A DNA stretch of 64,000 nt from Calonectria ilicicola (Eukaryota > Ascomycota > Sordariomycetes > Hypocreales > Nectriaceae), in NCBI GenBank assembly GCA_020809705.1, contig CP085835.1:2046001-2110000 (forward strand). The letters are read 5' to 3'. Shown here piece by piece: positions 34,377 through 45,633 of this stretch (position 1 is its first letter; each line of letters opens with the position of its first letter). Position numbers and translations under genes: made by a program. The notes under the pieces were generated by a model. The model saw only the letters and a program-made list of their open reading frames with translations, was not told the DNA's origin and searched no databases.

Positions 34377-34635
34377 ACAACCAAGTCTTAATAGAAAATC
34401 TTTCCATCGTACGGTAGCATTATTCATTATTATTGAGCGATATCTCGGTAAATTCTGACAGAAAACGTGAATACCCAGCACATCGGAGAACATGAATTGT
34501 TGTTCCATCCAACGCAAGAGTTCTTTCCCAGATGCACCACGCCAGTTATAAATTACCCAGATTACTCCTTCTAGTACCTCAGTTCCAATTGGAAGTATAA
34601 AGGTTTAATTATGCTTCTCCCAGTCATCAAATACA

Positions 34636-34738
34636 CCCGGGCTGGTGCAGTGGCAGCACACTGACTGACAAACAGTACTGCTCACAGTGCTGTTCCCGAA
34701 AGGGACCAGAGATCTGGGTTCGATTCCTAGGCCTGGGG
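34636..34738 (+). tRNA. tRNA-like gene with long variable arm, anticodon unresolved
   Basis: A 103-nt element with perfect pol III boxes: A box TGGTGCAGTGG and B box GGTTCGATTCC. The acceptor stem CCCGGGC (34636-34642) pairs with GCCTGGG (34731-34737) over 7 bp with one G-T. The D arm is GTGC/GCAC, and the T arm is CTGGG-TTCGATT-CCTAG. A hairpin CTGTTCCC-GAAA-GGGACCAG (34690-34709) looks like a long type II (Ser/Leu) variable arm. Between D arm and this hairpin lie 30 nt with CACTG/CAGTG pairing and an apparent intron, so the anticodon is uncertain. A T-run at 34745-34750 can terminate pol III. It could also be the head of a SINE. Confidence 0.55.
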
Positions 34739-34865
34739 GTCTTCTTTTTTGCGTCTCAATCTAAATTTGAGTATTCTAAAAGTTAGAGGTTTGTAAAGTT
34801 ATCGGGGAGGTGGCTCGCCCCTCAGGGTTAGGATAGAAAGCTTAGCCATTTTGCATGTTCAGCCC

Positions 34866-34960
34866 TAGGACTCGATTCAAGTGGTGTAGTGGTAGCGCAT
34901 TAACTATAATGAATAGAGACGATTTCGGGTTTTTTTTTCGACAGGAAAGTAGCATAAAGG
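34866..34960 (+). other. Second tRNA-like fragment with T-tract in the T-loop region
   Basis: An A-box match (TGGTGTAGTGG) within AAGTGGTGTAGTGGTAGCGC is followed by a CATT/AATG anticodon-like stem. Next comes CGGG-(T)9-CGACAGG, which reads like a T arm whose loop has been expanded by T residues. It lies about 130 nt after the first element and looks like a tRNA pseudogene. Confidence 0.3.
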
Positions 34961-37096
34961 GAGTCATTTACTCCTCTTCATATCATTATCACTACTCCTA
35001 TAGTTCCATGTCAATCACAAGCTTTCCTCCAACGCCTTTATGATAATCCTCAACTAGAGAGTTCAGATTTTCCAATAGATTAAAAGAATAAATAATCTTG
35101 TTCCATGATTTATAAATATCAAAGTGCAGTCTTTCATATGTGTTAAACACGGAAGCAAAGCCTCCCTAGGCAGATTCAGCGAGACAAGCTACCAGCTTTA
35201 GCTGCCTCTGTACCATTATTGGATGAGTGAGACCTCTGAAGGGAGGCTATATGGATTGCAAGTTGCACATTCCCAGCGAGTAGGAAAGCGAGCCGTCAGG
35301 TTTGGCGTCTGTGTCGTGGGTGTGGGGAACATTGATACGGCGGAATGGTGAAGATAAACAAAACAAGAAGCCAAAAAACATTTTAAAATGAACTTCCCCA
35401 AGCTCCCTTCACAGTCCAATGGGAAAATACATAGATTTGACCTTGACCATCTCATAAACGAGCTGTGTAGCATATCTACAGAGTATTGTTGATATGTATA
35501 TGCAAATAATAATTATGGAGCTGTTCGGAGATGCATTTCCAGAGCAGACACTGAGAAGATGGAAAAGTTGGTGCAGCGGCAGAGCGAATGCAACTTGCTG
35601 AACGTGGTAATCCCACCCACCGATGAGGGAAAAGCCCAACAATCATGTCAGCCACATCTTCGCTTTCAAGGTTAGTGTCTCTTGGAGCCCTTCGCATCAC
35701 GAATTATCTTGGTGTCTTCATCTTTAGTGGCGTTGAACACGTATTCATGCATATTCCCCTCCATCAATCGTTTTACCTCAATGTGCCTCTCTCGGGGTGT
35801 CAGCCAAATCAAAGAGGGCGATGGTATTTGACGCAAGTCCGTGGATTGTCAGACCACAACGTAATTTTAGGGATGGCTTCCTTTTTACGACTCGCGGAGC
35901 CTCATCATTTTCGATCCTTTCGGCAATGATCCTCTTTCGCAGATTTCGCTGCGCCTCTCATAAATTCCATTCTGCCTGGCGGGCGCCACGTCCTCAACGG
36001 TGTAGCACCGTTCACAGGACCTGATCTCACACACTGACGGTCCTCTGGGGTGCATCTGCGCATCAGGCAGGCTGATGAGGTGTGTAACGGGGATCCTTTG
36101 TCATAACTAAGTACCCCAATCTGCACCTGACAGATGAATGGTTGAAATCCACGCCTGTGTTGATCTTGGCTTACTCTTTGCCACCGTCTTCATATTTCTT
36201 ATCAACCTCATCGTCCGCCTTGTGGGTTCAGCCACACCCCCATGATGCAGGGCAGGCCTTGAAGGTAGAAGAGGATGGTCAGCACGAGGAAATTTCTGGT
36301 CGTGGCCTTGCGCCTTCACACAATCAATCTTAAAGCTAGTTCGTGACATCAAGGAAAGGAACTTTTGTTCTTCTACGTGCTGCTATTACTGAACTACTGT
36401 AAAACTTGTGATTTCCCTGACAGACACATCCAGTTAGCCGCCAACCATAGCGACACCAATGTTGAGCACAGCAGGTCCCGCAAATCTGCTAGCCACAATT
36501 TATGAGTGTATGAGCTTGCACAATAATATTGAGGCTGTGGCTTGAGATTTGTGCATTGTTTGCACAAATGAGGAATCGTACTAGCACGTTTTCGGATACA
36601 TCCTGGTTGCTGATAGCCATGATGAATATGGAAGTGGATCAACAACACGGCAGATAATATCATGAAAGCTTTCGGAAAAGCTAGCCCCTGCACTGGACAA
36701 GAAAAAATGTAATAGATTGAGACGCTTGGGTGTGTACCTTCCCTTCCTGCCATCACCAGTCGCGAATCTCCCAAGCACCTCAGTCATCATTTTCACAGGC
36801 CCTTCCTCACCTAACGCCTACATGCACTTTATGATGGAGATGTTGAAATGACTGCTGTAACACTGTACAGTAATTCAATGCGGGCAAGACCTAGGCCCTA
36901 CCTAGCATGTTCTTAGAATGAAAGTAGGACTCTTGGTCTCTCACTAGAAAATTTCCCCGTAACCTAATCGCGAGTTGGAGCTGTGTTGTTTTGCTGAATC
37001 ACTTCTCCCAAAAACTGCAATGCCACATGACCTACCTACTTGCCTCAGTAGAAAAGTGCCCACAGTGTTCCTTCACCAAGAATTCCCTTGGCCATC

Positions 37097-39105
37097 ATGA
37101 CTCAGTCTACGCCTTGGGCTGGCCTGGCTCGTAACAAAGCAGGTATTAGATTATCGGCTTATCAAATCAGCAATGCGGCCCAACGTTCCACGTCCCGCCC
37201 TGCCGATCCTGTGCCAAACCGGTACCGCCAATTCGCAGACAAGGGTGCAGCAAGCCATTCTGTGAATGATGTCCAAGTCAATGTATTTGATATGCATTAT
37301 GAAAACCCACAGGCACTCGCCGATTATATCCACACTCATTTACATCGACAAATCCCCGCTCTTCTAGCCACAAACCCCAAAAGGAATGCCACATATGCTG
37401 CCGCCACACCAAATCCCGATGCTTCCGGATTCTCAGCCTCCCTACCCTAGACTCAATCGGGAATGGATTATGATTCAATCCTCACCAATGATACAATTTT
37501 ACAAAGCGAGACATTTATAGACCAACTCACTGAAAAGTTATCATTCGAAAGCGAGTTGAATATTGTGTCGGGTGATACTAGGATCCGCTCAGTTTTTGGC
37601 ATGCCGCACTACTTGTCCTCCGATTTTCTCATTAATTCCGGTTCCATGACGACGAATGATATACCTGACTGAGGAATTGATCCATTTCTTCATGACAGCA
37701 ATCAGTACATTGTTTCCAATTAGAACTGGAGATAGTGTCATGTACCAAATCGCGTGAATCTGCTGTCCACTTGGCAGATGAGGAAGAACGGACCATAAAT
37801 TAACGAGCTTACGAAACCATTACGACTACTAAAAGACCTCTTCGACCTCCACCTGCCATACAAGGATAATGAACCATGAAGCATATCAAAGGATAGCTTT
37901 CGTGAAATAAAAGAACTTATGCAACTGCATCCAGATGTTCTTCCACCAAACTTCTCAATGTCATCGTGAGCCAGTTAGCCTTACTGGTTCGGGAAGACAA
38001 CCTGTTGGATTTGGATAGTCATTCCCTCAACGAAGATTTGACATGGAAAGAGTGGATAAAGTTAGAAGGATTACTACGGACAAAAGTTGGGGCCTTTTTT
38101 TTTCCCAACCTGCACTCAATTGCTTATAAAATTTGCCCGGCACTGATGAACGCCGACATTTATCGCCTGAAACTTCCAAGTCCAGAATCACATTGGAGGG
38201 CGAGGAATCCGGAAGAATGGGAGTCAAGCCGCCGAAAGGATGTCAAAATGAAGACCTCAGTTCAAAGAGCCTACACAAGTCTTTTCTCGGATCATGGAAA
38301 CGGGCCTGAAGCCCATGGACCCTCGTCCTCATTTGGTAACTACGTTTTAATTCACTGCATCATCCAACAGATATTTTACACACGACAATCATTGCTGCCC
38401 CCAAATCAGTCAAGCAATGCATCTTTACCTTCCGAAGTGTTGTTGAAGCTGCAGTCGGCATTGAGAGTTTGACAAAAGAATTGGGAGACAAACAAGGATT
38501 CCTCTCTTAACCCATCTGCACTAGATGGACCGTTGAGTTTCAACTCTACTGCTCTCTTTAGATTGGCGTACATTCGACTCTACGTTGAATTAGTGTCGTG
38601 CCGCCATCTCGAACTTCGTGATGCGACCAGTATTGCCAGTGCATTTCGAAGCGCCCCTCTTCTCGACCGCTCTCCGTCAATTGGCCGCGCTGTCCTGCAA
38701 TGCGCTCACTCGTTGAGTATTACTGTGCGCATAGGAGTCGAATTTGTAGCTAGAACTCAGACTTTGAACTGGAGCATCGTACACAGTCTTTGTAACTTGG
38801 AATGTGCCCTTTTCCTGGGCAAGTGGCTCGAGACCGTAGCATGCGCTCTTGCAAGCGGGGAAACACTGAGAGATGACGAAAAGAGGCTGTTGGGTGTCAT
38901 TGCCAGTATTATAAATGAGACTGATCTAAGTTCCCATCTTAGATTTGAAACAAATAAGGTCCAGAAAGTGGAGCGGATGAGAACTGCAGTGATCCGTCTC
39001 TGGGCGCAGACGTTTAAGGGGGCCCACGTATTTGAAATCATGGGCACGATTGGGGCTGGTCTGGATCTTTGTGCCGATATGCTACAGGAACAAGTGCAAG
39101 CCTAA
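37097..39105 (+). pseudogene. Fungal-specific transcription-factor-domain gene, heavily degraded
   Basis: The region 37960-39105 encodes most of a fungal_trans-type regulatory domain: EDLTWKEWIKLEG, PSPESHWRARNPEEW, NYVLIHCIIQQIFYTRQ. It then reads LSFNSTALFRLAYIRLYVELVS and ends CADMLQEQVQA. TGA at 38470-38472 interrupts LRV-stop-QKNWE, where relatives have Trp. Upstream, fragments such as LIHFFMTAISTLFP and HPDVLPPNF are split by several stops and frame changes (37670-37965). An N-terminal piece from 37097 is stopped by TAG at 37448-37450 and continues in frame. No zinc cluster or C2H2 finger was found, so the DNA-binding part is lost or unrecognised. That the 37097-37672 part belongs to the same gene is inferred from order and strand. 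Confidence 0.72.
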
Positions 39106-39333
39106 ATCTTGAATATTGACTCATGAAGAAGGGATTGATAGGTACTCCGGGATAATTCGCTCAGTCCATGGATTAGCTAATTCGTTCATGACTGTATCAG
39201 TTTCCGAACATGATTTCTGCCCCAAGTCACCGCCTACGCCCTCCGATGACACACCCTTGGTCCGCAGAGTTTTTGTCGGCGTGAAGAGAGCAAGTTGTTC
39301 TACATTCAAAAACTCTCGATATTGGAATCGAGA

Positions 39334-40306
39334 ATGGCTAAACCCAATCTCCTTCTATGCTTTGATGCATTCGGCACTTTGTTTCGACCAAAAGGCCCCG
39401 TTGCAAGCCAATATGCCGCGGTTGCAAGGCAATGTGGCTTAGTTGGGTTGGCGGACGATGACGTTCAATCAACCTTATCTAAAGCTATCAAATCCGAGTT
39501 AAAACAGCATCCCAACTATGGAAAGGCAACTGGGCTGGGCGCAAGCAGATGGTGGACAAATGTGTGTCCTTCCCTTTCAGAAGATCAAGCATCCACGACG
39601 CGACCAACCGTTCACTAACTTGCTTCAGGTAATCCATAATACATTCACTCCTCTTCTCAAGGAGAATCAATCCTTACCAAAAGATTTGGTTCCAAAGCTG
39701 TTACACAGATTTTCGACTGATGAAGCGTACGCACCAGAGCCTGGCCTTACCTCTTTCCTGAAGGCGCTTAAACATCAAAACACGCAGAGGCGTTTCAACA
39801 AGGTCGTGCTTGGAGTCATCACAAACTCTGATGACCGTGTACCAGATGTTCTTTCATCCCTGGGCGTCAATGTTAGCCCATTGCGATATGGCAATGAGGT
39901 GAACTCGAGCATACTTGCGGACCCCAAGTATGACATTGACTTCCATTGCATTTCATATGATGTTGGCGTTGAAAAGCCAGACCGACCGATATTTGATGCT
40001 GCGGATATTATGCTCATAAAGCTCCTCGCAGCTAGAGATAAGAAGAGTCCAGCGGAATCTAAAACGGAGGCTGAGACTTGGCGAAAAGTGTACGTGGGTG
40101 ATGAGTATGTCAAGGATGTTGTTGGATCAACACAAGCAGGCTGGCATCCAGTTCTACTTGACCCCCAACAGCAATCAAGCGAGATACATGAACTAGAGGA
40201 AAACTGCGATAAAACTATTGACGATTTGTTTAACGAGCACTCTACGATTAGAGTTCAATCTATCCAGGCCTTGACTAGATGGCTCACGGGTGCAGGACAG
40301 AACTAG
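39334..40306 (+). CDS. HAD-superfamily hydrolase (HDHD3-like)
   Basis: Haloacid-dehalogenase-fold phosphatase or dehalogenase. Exons 39334-39561 and 39629-40306 give 301 aa; the start is MAKPNLLLCFD. Motif I is DAFGTLF (nucleophile Asp at about residue 10), motif II ITNSDDR, the motif III Lys is in GVEKPDRPIF, and motif IV is VGDEYVKDVVGSTQAGW. All four are complete, so the enzyme should be active; the substrate is unknown. The first exon begins about 230 nt after the broken transcription-factor gene, on the same strand. The intron is 67 nt (GTGTGT..CTTCAG). No signal peptide, so probably cytosolic. Confidence 0.88.
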
Positions 40307-40749
40307 ACCATGTATTTATTAGACGGGATATATATAGAACTCTCTTCTCTTTCAATGATAATAACAATAAAAGATTAGGAGATGGAAGGTCTCCCAAGGG
40401 AGGTTGATCATCCCGTTCAGCCATTAGCCGCTTGATCTAAGAAGTGATCTAGTTACATTAAAATGCTGCCAAAAAAATCACAATCGTCCGATAGAAATAC
40501 TAAAACAAAAGGGGGGGAAAATCCCAATAAAGCTCTTGGGTAATGTTGAAGTCTAGAATCCTTGGCGTGTGGCATCGTTGTCTTTCGGGTTCTTAAAACT
40601 CTCCGGGGCCGGAATCCTCGAAGCGCCCGCCCGTGCGCATTATTAAACCACACCTTCAGCACAGCAGCCAGCGCCTTATTAGTGTATCCACCCCTAATTT
40701 ATCGGCCTGGCCAACTCTGCAAAATCAATTTTCTTCACAAACGATTGCA
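40307..40749. other. Short intergenic promoter region
   Basis: About 440 bases between two plus-strand hydrolase genes. A frame runs in from 40633 but has no ATG before 40750. A G/A-rich patch lies at 40507-40520. Nothing else is seen. Confidence 0.45.
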
Positions 40750-42360
40750 ATGGCATCTAAACGGGGGCTAATTGGAACCATTCTCGACCGATTTTTCTCA
40801 TGGACTCATGGCCTTCCACCAGAATCTTGCAATTATCAAATACAACCAGAAGCAATAGCTCTCCCTAATGGCATCACACTCAAAGCAGATCTTTACCAAC
40901 CGGTCAATGGCGATCCTTCTGGCACAATCTTGGTCCGCTGTCCCTATGGCAGAGGCATCCACATGGCCATTGCAAGCGCCCGGATTTTTGCTGCGCGGGG
41001 TTATCAGGTGCTCTTTGTAAGTTGTAGGGGTACTTTTGGGTCTTCGGGAACTTTTGATGCTGGGCGATCGGAAGCTGAGGATGGCCACCACGTAGTTGCC
41101 TGGATGAGAGAGCAACCCTGGTATACTGGGACGTTTGCGACATTCGGGTTATCTTTTCTGGCCTATACCCAGTGGGCTTTGCTCTCCCAGCCACCTCATG
41201 ATCTAGTCGCTGCAATCATTCTTGCGGGCCCGCACGATTTTGCGCAGCATATTTGGGGCACGGGTGCACTCACTCTACAACATTTGGCGTGGAGTCTCTC
41301 ATTGACCCTTCAGGAAGATGGAAGCTTATGGGAGCGTTTTAACGCCTTAAAATCTGAAGCAAGGCTCAGTAAGATATTGGAAGATGAAAATTTAGAGGAT
41401 TCCATAAATAAAAACTACAAAAGGCAGGCTGCCTGGCTTCACCATGACCTGGCACAATCCGACATACGTGCGCCAAGTTGGGCACCGCTGCGCCACAATG
41501 ACGCGCTCGAAAACGCCAATATTCCGATACTTTTGTTTGGTGGGTTAAACGACATTTTCATCGATCAGACCATGGAACAATACCGACGATTGCGCGATCG
41601 CGGTTGCAACGTTGCGCTCACACTCGGCCCTTGGGCGCATCTCGAGATGCAGAATGGGGAAACGGCTAGGGATACGCTCCAGTGGTTGAATCAGTATCTT
41701 GCCAAAAAAGAAGATAATCACCGGCCTCATTCTGTACGGGTATACAAAACAGGCCATGGAACTGAATGGATGAATTTTCCCAGCTGGCCGCCAAACATTA
41801 CACCGTACGATCTGCATCTGCAGCCCGATAGGACATTGAACGACGTGTATTCATCATCCGGCTCATCGACTTCAAATTTCGAGTTTGATCCCTCAAACCC
41901 AACACCATCCGCTGGTGGCCCTCTCATGGTCGGCGGAGGGGTAGTGGACGACACGTCACTAGGGCACCGGTCGGATGTCCTTAGCTTCGTCTCCAATGTA
42001 TTGACTGAACCAAAAAAGATTTTCGGTCAGCCTACCTTACAGATACGTCACAGTTGTGACGCCAGCTCCGACCTATTTGTGAGGCTGAGCGAGGTGAGCA
42101 AAGATGGCCAGTCGCACAACATCACGGAGCATTTCGTGCGGCTCAGCAAAGGTGGCGAGGCCACTCTCAACATCACGATGAGCGATGCGGCGCACGAAAC
42201 TTCGCCAGGCTCAAGACTTAGGCTGATTATCGCTGGAGGATGGTTTCCAAAGTATTCCCTCAACCTAGGGTCCAGTGGAAAGGCCTTGGCGCCTGTTTGT
42301 CACACCATCCATCACGGGACTGTCAATGGGTCGATTCTCTCTCTACCAATATCTTCATGA
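40750..42360 (+). CDS. CocE/NonD-family serine hydrolase (X-Pro dipeptidyl-peptidase-like acyl esterase)
   Basis: Intronless 536-aa alpha/beta-hydrolase of the S15/CocE group, which includes cocaine esterase, glutaryl-7-ACA acylase and X-Pro peptidases. The N-terminal half carries GTILVRCPYGRG and VLFVSCRGTFGSSG. The nucleophile motif is FGLSFLAYTQWAL (Ser at about residue 144), the Asp motif PILLFGGLNDIFIDQ, and the His motif LGPWAHLEMQ. The C-terminal jelly-roll XPDP_C domain follows (residues 350-535, ending WFPKYSLNLG). I chose ATG 40750; the open frame extends upstream but has no ATG there. The substrate is unknown. It follows the HAD hydrolase gene on the same strand. Confidence 0.9.
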   Translation: MASKRGLIGTILDRFFSWTHGLPPESCNYQIQPEAIALPNGITLKADLYQPVNGDPSGTILVRCPYGRGIHMAIASARIFAARGYQVLFVSCRGTFGSSGTFDAGRSEAEDGHHVVAWMREQPWYTGTFATFGLSFLAYTQWALLSQPPHDLVAAIILAGPHDFAQHIWGTGALTLQHLAWSLSLTLQEDGSLWERFNALKSEARLSKILEDENLEDSINKNYKRQAAWLHHDLAQSDIRAPSWAPLRHNDALENANIPILLFGGLNDIFIDQTMEQYRRLRDRGCNVALTLGPWAHLEMQNGETARDTLQWLNQYLAKKEDNHRPHSVRVYKTGHGTEWMNFPSWPPNITPYDLHLQPDRTLNDVYSSSGSSTSNFEFDPSNPTPSAGGPLMVGGGVVDDTSLGHRSDVLSFVSNVLTEPKKIFGQPTLQIRHSCDASSDLFVRLSEVSKDGQSHNITEHFVRLSKGGEATLNITMSDAAHETSPGSRLRLIIAGGWFPKYSLNLGSSGKALAPVCHTIHHGTVNGSILSLPISS

Positions 42361-43097
42361 TTGTAATTATTCTCGACACGTAGACAGGGTGAACAGCCAG
42401 TGTGAGGGAAGTGAGGGGCATTGGTTGAAAATGGCAAAGTCTACTGACGGAGCTGAGGAAAAGCGGGGAGCCGTCTCTGTGGCATCACAGGTAAACCACT
42501 TATTTGAGGACCGGGGCGTTTAGCACATTGAAACGGCAAGAGTCATTTTTATTGTGTAGTCAATGTATTAATATTGATGCGGGTTCTAAGCAGGCGGCTC
42601 TCCAACATGACTCTGTCCGACGCTCCGCGCGGTTGCGAGCCCAACGGCCCATAACTCGCTGAAGGGAATCCGTTTGCCAAGATTTCGATCGAATTGCCGA
42701 AATGTGACGATCAAATGGGTCTGTTGCTCCGGCAGACTCTAGTAGCTTTGTTACATTCCTCACAACCAAGCCACTCGCTCACCATTACCTCTGGATCACC
42801 ATCAAACCACGTGTCGAGTGGAGATGGGAGGCGGAATCTTTTAATTAGTTTCCAATCGCCTTCTCAGAAAAACGACATGCTTTGATGCTAATGGAATGCA
42901 GACCAAAGGTTGTGGGTTTTTTGTGTGATTATAGCTAACCACATACGGCATCATCGCATCGGGAATGGATTCAGAAGCTTTTCGACGCCTGTTAGATCAA
43001 AGCCAAACTTCGGCATGTGCCTGATAAGGCACCATGTTCCATTATTTCCGGGGCTGCCGTCCCTCCCCATTCTCTCGTTACCATCATCGTCGCCGTC
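42361..43097. other. Intergenic region, nothing supported
   Basis: About 740 bases upstream of the first of two receptor genes. No coding frame has recognisable motifs. Confidence 0.4.
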
Positions 43098-44757
43098 ATG
43101 TCCGCGCCGTCAACTGTGGCCGTCCTGGTGTGTTGCTCCTGCGATGGTTTTCAGTCCTGGGGATGAGTATGTTTTCCTAGCAACTTACTGACCAAACCTG
43201 TGCTAGGTCACAATATATCTTCTAATATCCCTCTGCGCTACAGTAATCGGTGCCCGAATATACCTCCGTTTGCGAATACAAAGGGCCAAACTCTTGCCAA
43301 ACGACTACTGCATGATTCTCGCGTGGTGCTGCGCCTTCACAAATGCTTCCTTCGATATAGTCTTCAAAGAACAGGGGATTTTGAAACCCGATGTCGACAT
43401 GTCTCTAGAAGATATCAGTGACGACCCGACAAAGTTGGTATATATTTACAAGGTGTGAAATACTTTCCTCATAGAATCAAGCAGCGATTTGAGGCCGAAT
43501 ATGGAGCCCCGCTATCTCCTTGGCTACTATATCCGTCCAGTTGGCTGATAAAAAGAGTAGATTTCGTGGTTCTCTACATTGCCTTTCTATACTACTTTCT
43601 ACAGCTGCAAAGCTATCCTTCTCATCGTTTATTTTAAATTGTTTCCCACCTTTATGGTAAAGCGGCGGATTGCCCTTTGGTTTGTAATTTTGTATTGCGC
43701 TGCTGCATACATCGCCTCGATGGCCATGTTAATTTTCGTCTGTTATCCAATCGACAGAAACTGGTAAGCAAAACCAATGTCCCTCTTTCAAGATGGATTC
43801 AAAAGCCTTGGACTTTCTAACAAAATCGATGAAGGAACATATCCGACCCGAGCAAAGCGTGTAATGCCAACTTGGTGTCCACAATTTACAAGGTCTCCTG
43901 GATACTACACATCATAGGCAGTATATTTGGTGAGTACCGTCTTTGAAGCACTTTATCTCAGGTTCAAGATGATCGGACATTAACCAACATGATTCAAGTC
44001 TTCATCCTACCTTTTTTAGTGCTTCGCAAGCTACAGATGAAAAAACGTATGATGCTAAGCGTCTACGGTATCTTTCTTCTTGGATTAATCGATATTGCTA
44101 TGTCAATAACCCGGTTCATGACAATTCAATTCAGCCCAGATAACAGCTTTCGAGCCGTATCTATGGTTGGTTAGTTCTACCTGTGATGAAGACTTTTTTA
44201 CTTCAAAATGTGAAGTTCATTCTAATTTTACTTAGAGCTCTGGAGTGCTTTGGATGCATATATCGGCCTTTTCATAGCTTGCGTGCCGTCACTCAGCCCA
44301 TACTTCCGAAAGAATCCTGCCTTAGCATACGATGAGACTCCTCACCCGCAACGAAAATCCTGGGCATTTTCTAGATCGGGGCCGCGCCGACGTACACACG
44401 CTGAACTTGCAGAGATCGATAAAATGTCCCTCACTCTTGAACGTACCATTGAACATGGAAATCGGCACACCTCAGTTGATGCAGAAACGGAGAGGGCATC
44501 AAACGAGGACGAAAAGAGTAGCCAAAGCGATGTTGGAATGGTTAGTATTAAGCACCCAGAGAGAATTCATATCCCCATCGATTCTGTCTTTTTCATGGCT
44601 CCCCTCTATCGACCGTCCCTTTGAGTGGATAGTGTCCTATTTTTAAGGGCCAGGGCTAACATCTCACTCAACCTAAAATCAGGAGCCTCACGACGATGCC
44701 GACCCTCCCATACTGTTTACTTATCCTTGGAATCCGGTTCCACCGCCGCGAGGCTAA
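43098..44757 (+). CDS. Seven-transmembrane fungal rhodopsin-like receptor
   Basis: Pth11-related 7TM protein. Seven exons fit: 43098-43127, 43207-43452, 43561-43763, 43835-43929, 43999-44169, 44236-44540 and 44683-44757. They total 1125 nt (374 aa). TM1 is VTIYLLISLCATVIGARIYL; other family blocks are LLPNDYCMILAW, LPFYTTFYSCKAILLIVYF, MLIFVCYPIDRNW and FILPFLVLRKLQMKKRMML. Also present are ITRFMTIQFSP and a SALDAYIGLFIACVPSLSPYF block where relatives have ..E.nvgii..clP. A polar tail of about 100 residues follows. The last exon (ending TYPWNPVPPPRG) is inferred; without that splice the protein would end at 44624. It has no CFEM and no signal peptide. No lesion is seen, although the gene has more introns than its neighbours. 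Confidence 0.75.
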
Positions 44758-45633
44758 ATCGAGCCCATCGACCCACGAGACAAAATATAATACATTATTG
44801 TATAATGAATGGCTGGATTAATTTTAAAGCCTCACTTCTCATTTCAGACCGAGTCTGGGATTAGAGAAATTCGCTGAGCAATACTATATATCAAGGGCAT
44901 TGCACCAGGACGCGCCGCATCATAGCGACGAGAGTGTTGAATGATCTTCATACTTGCTCACAACTCAGAACCATCTCGACCAAGATAATAGCTATGCTAT
45001 GATCCGCTTGGATTCCATCAGTTTAATCCAATAATTTTCTAGGGCAAGAAAAACGGCATCGAAAATAACTTCTGCAATACGATTGCCCGCCTCGACTCTG
45101 AATGCGAGAGCATAAAATTTGATTGCGGAATCCAGTCAGCGATGCCACATAATCGAATCACAGACCAATACGAACCGCTTCATCCCATAATAACCAGAGG
45201 CTTTTAATTGGAGCCTTAATCGGAAATTCTGTTTATTGAGTTGCGGGTTCCACGAGCCAAGACTCTATTTTTAGTTTTCACGAATGTCAAGCGGTTTATA
45301 GCCACATTAATTGGTGGTTCAGTTGTATGAGAATCCGTCAACCAAGTTTGGAGACAGAAGTCCAAAGATTGAGTCACGGCACAATGCGCCATGTCGCAGT
45401 TTTAGAGACAATAATCGGAAGGAAAGGCTTCCAAGGATAAATTGGTAACATGTAATTAAATGAAGGCCTCAAGATGAATATCTGTGTGATTAGTTGGAGG
45501 AGACATAGGATGGAAACGAAGTGTCGACGTGATATTATACCCCCGCATTATTATGGATTAGGATAGAGACAAGAACTAGATTAATGTATCAAATTATAAT
45601 ACTAGAACACAATATTTACAAAGTTTGAGTAGG
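44758..45633. other. Convergent intergenic region between two receptor genes
   Basis: About 880 AT-rich bases between stops of convergent 7TM genes. No gene is supported. Confidence 0.45.

Larger units (their letters stand above)
34377..37096. other. Gene-poor region with two tRNA-like elements
   Basis: Apart from the pol III-type elements at 34636 and 34866, no gene is supported. Frames around 35640-36350 show hydrophobic stretches broken by stops and may be eroded coding DNA, but I could not identify a family. Confidence 0.4.

Noticed and set aside
34636..34738. Suppressor tRNA explaining the nearby TGA/TAG codons
   Set aside because: No TCA or CTA triplet follows a U33-like T in the candidate anticodon region, and other genes in the window use TGA and TAG as normal stops.
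35640..36350. Possible transporter pseudogene
   Set aside because: Some hydrophobic stretches occur, but stops are frequent and no family motif could be named.
40633..40749. Mitochondrial presequence on the CocE-type hydrolase
   Set aside because: The upstream open frame begins with GTG and has no ATG before 40750.
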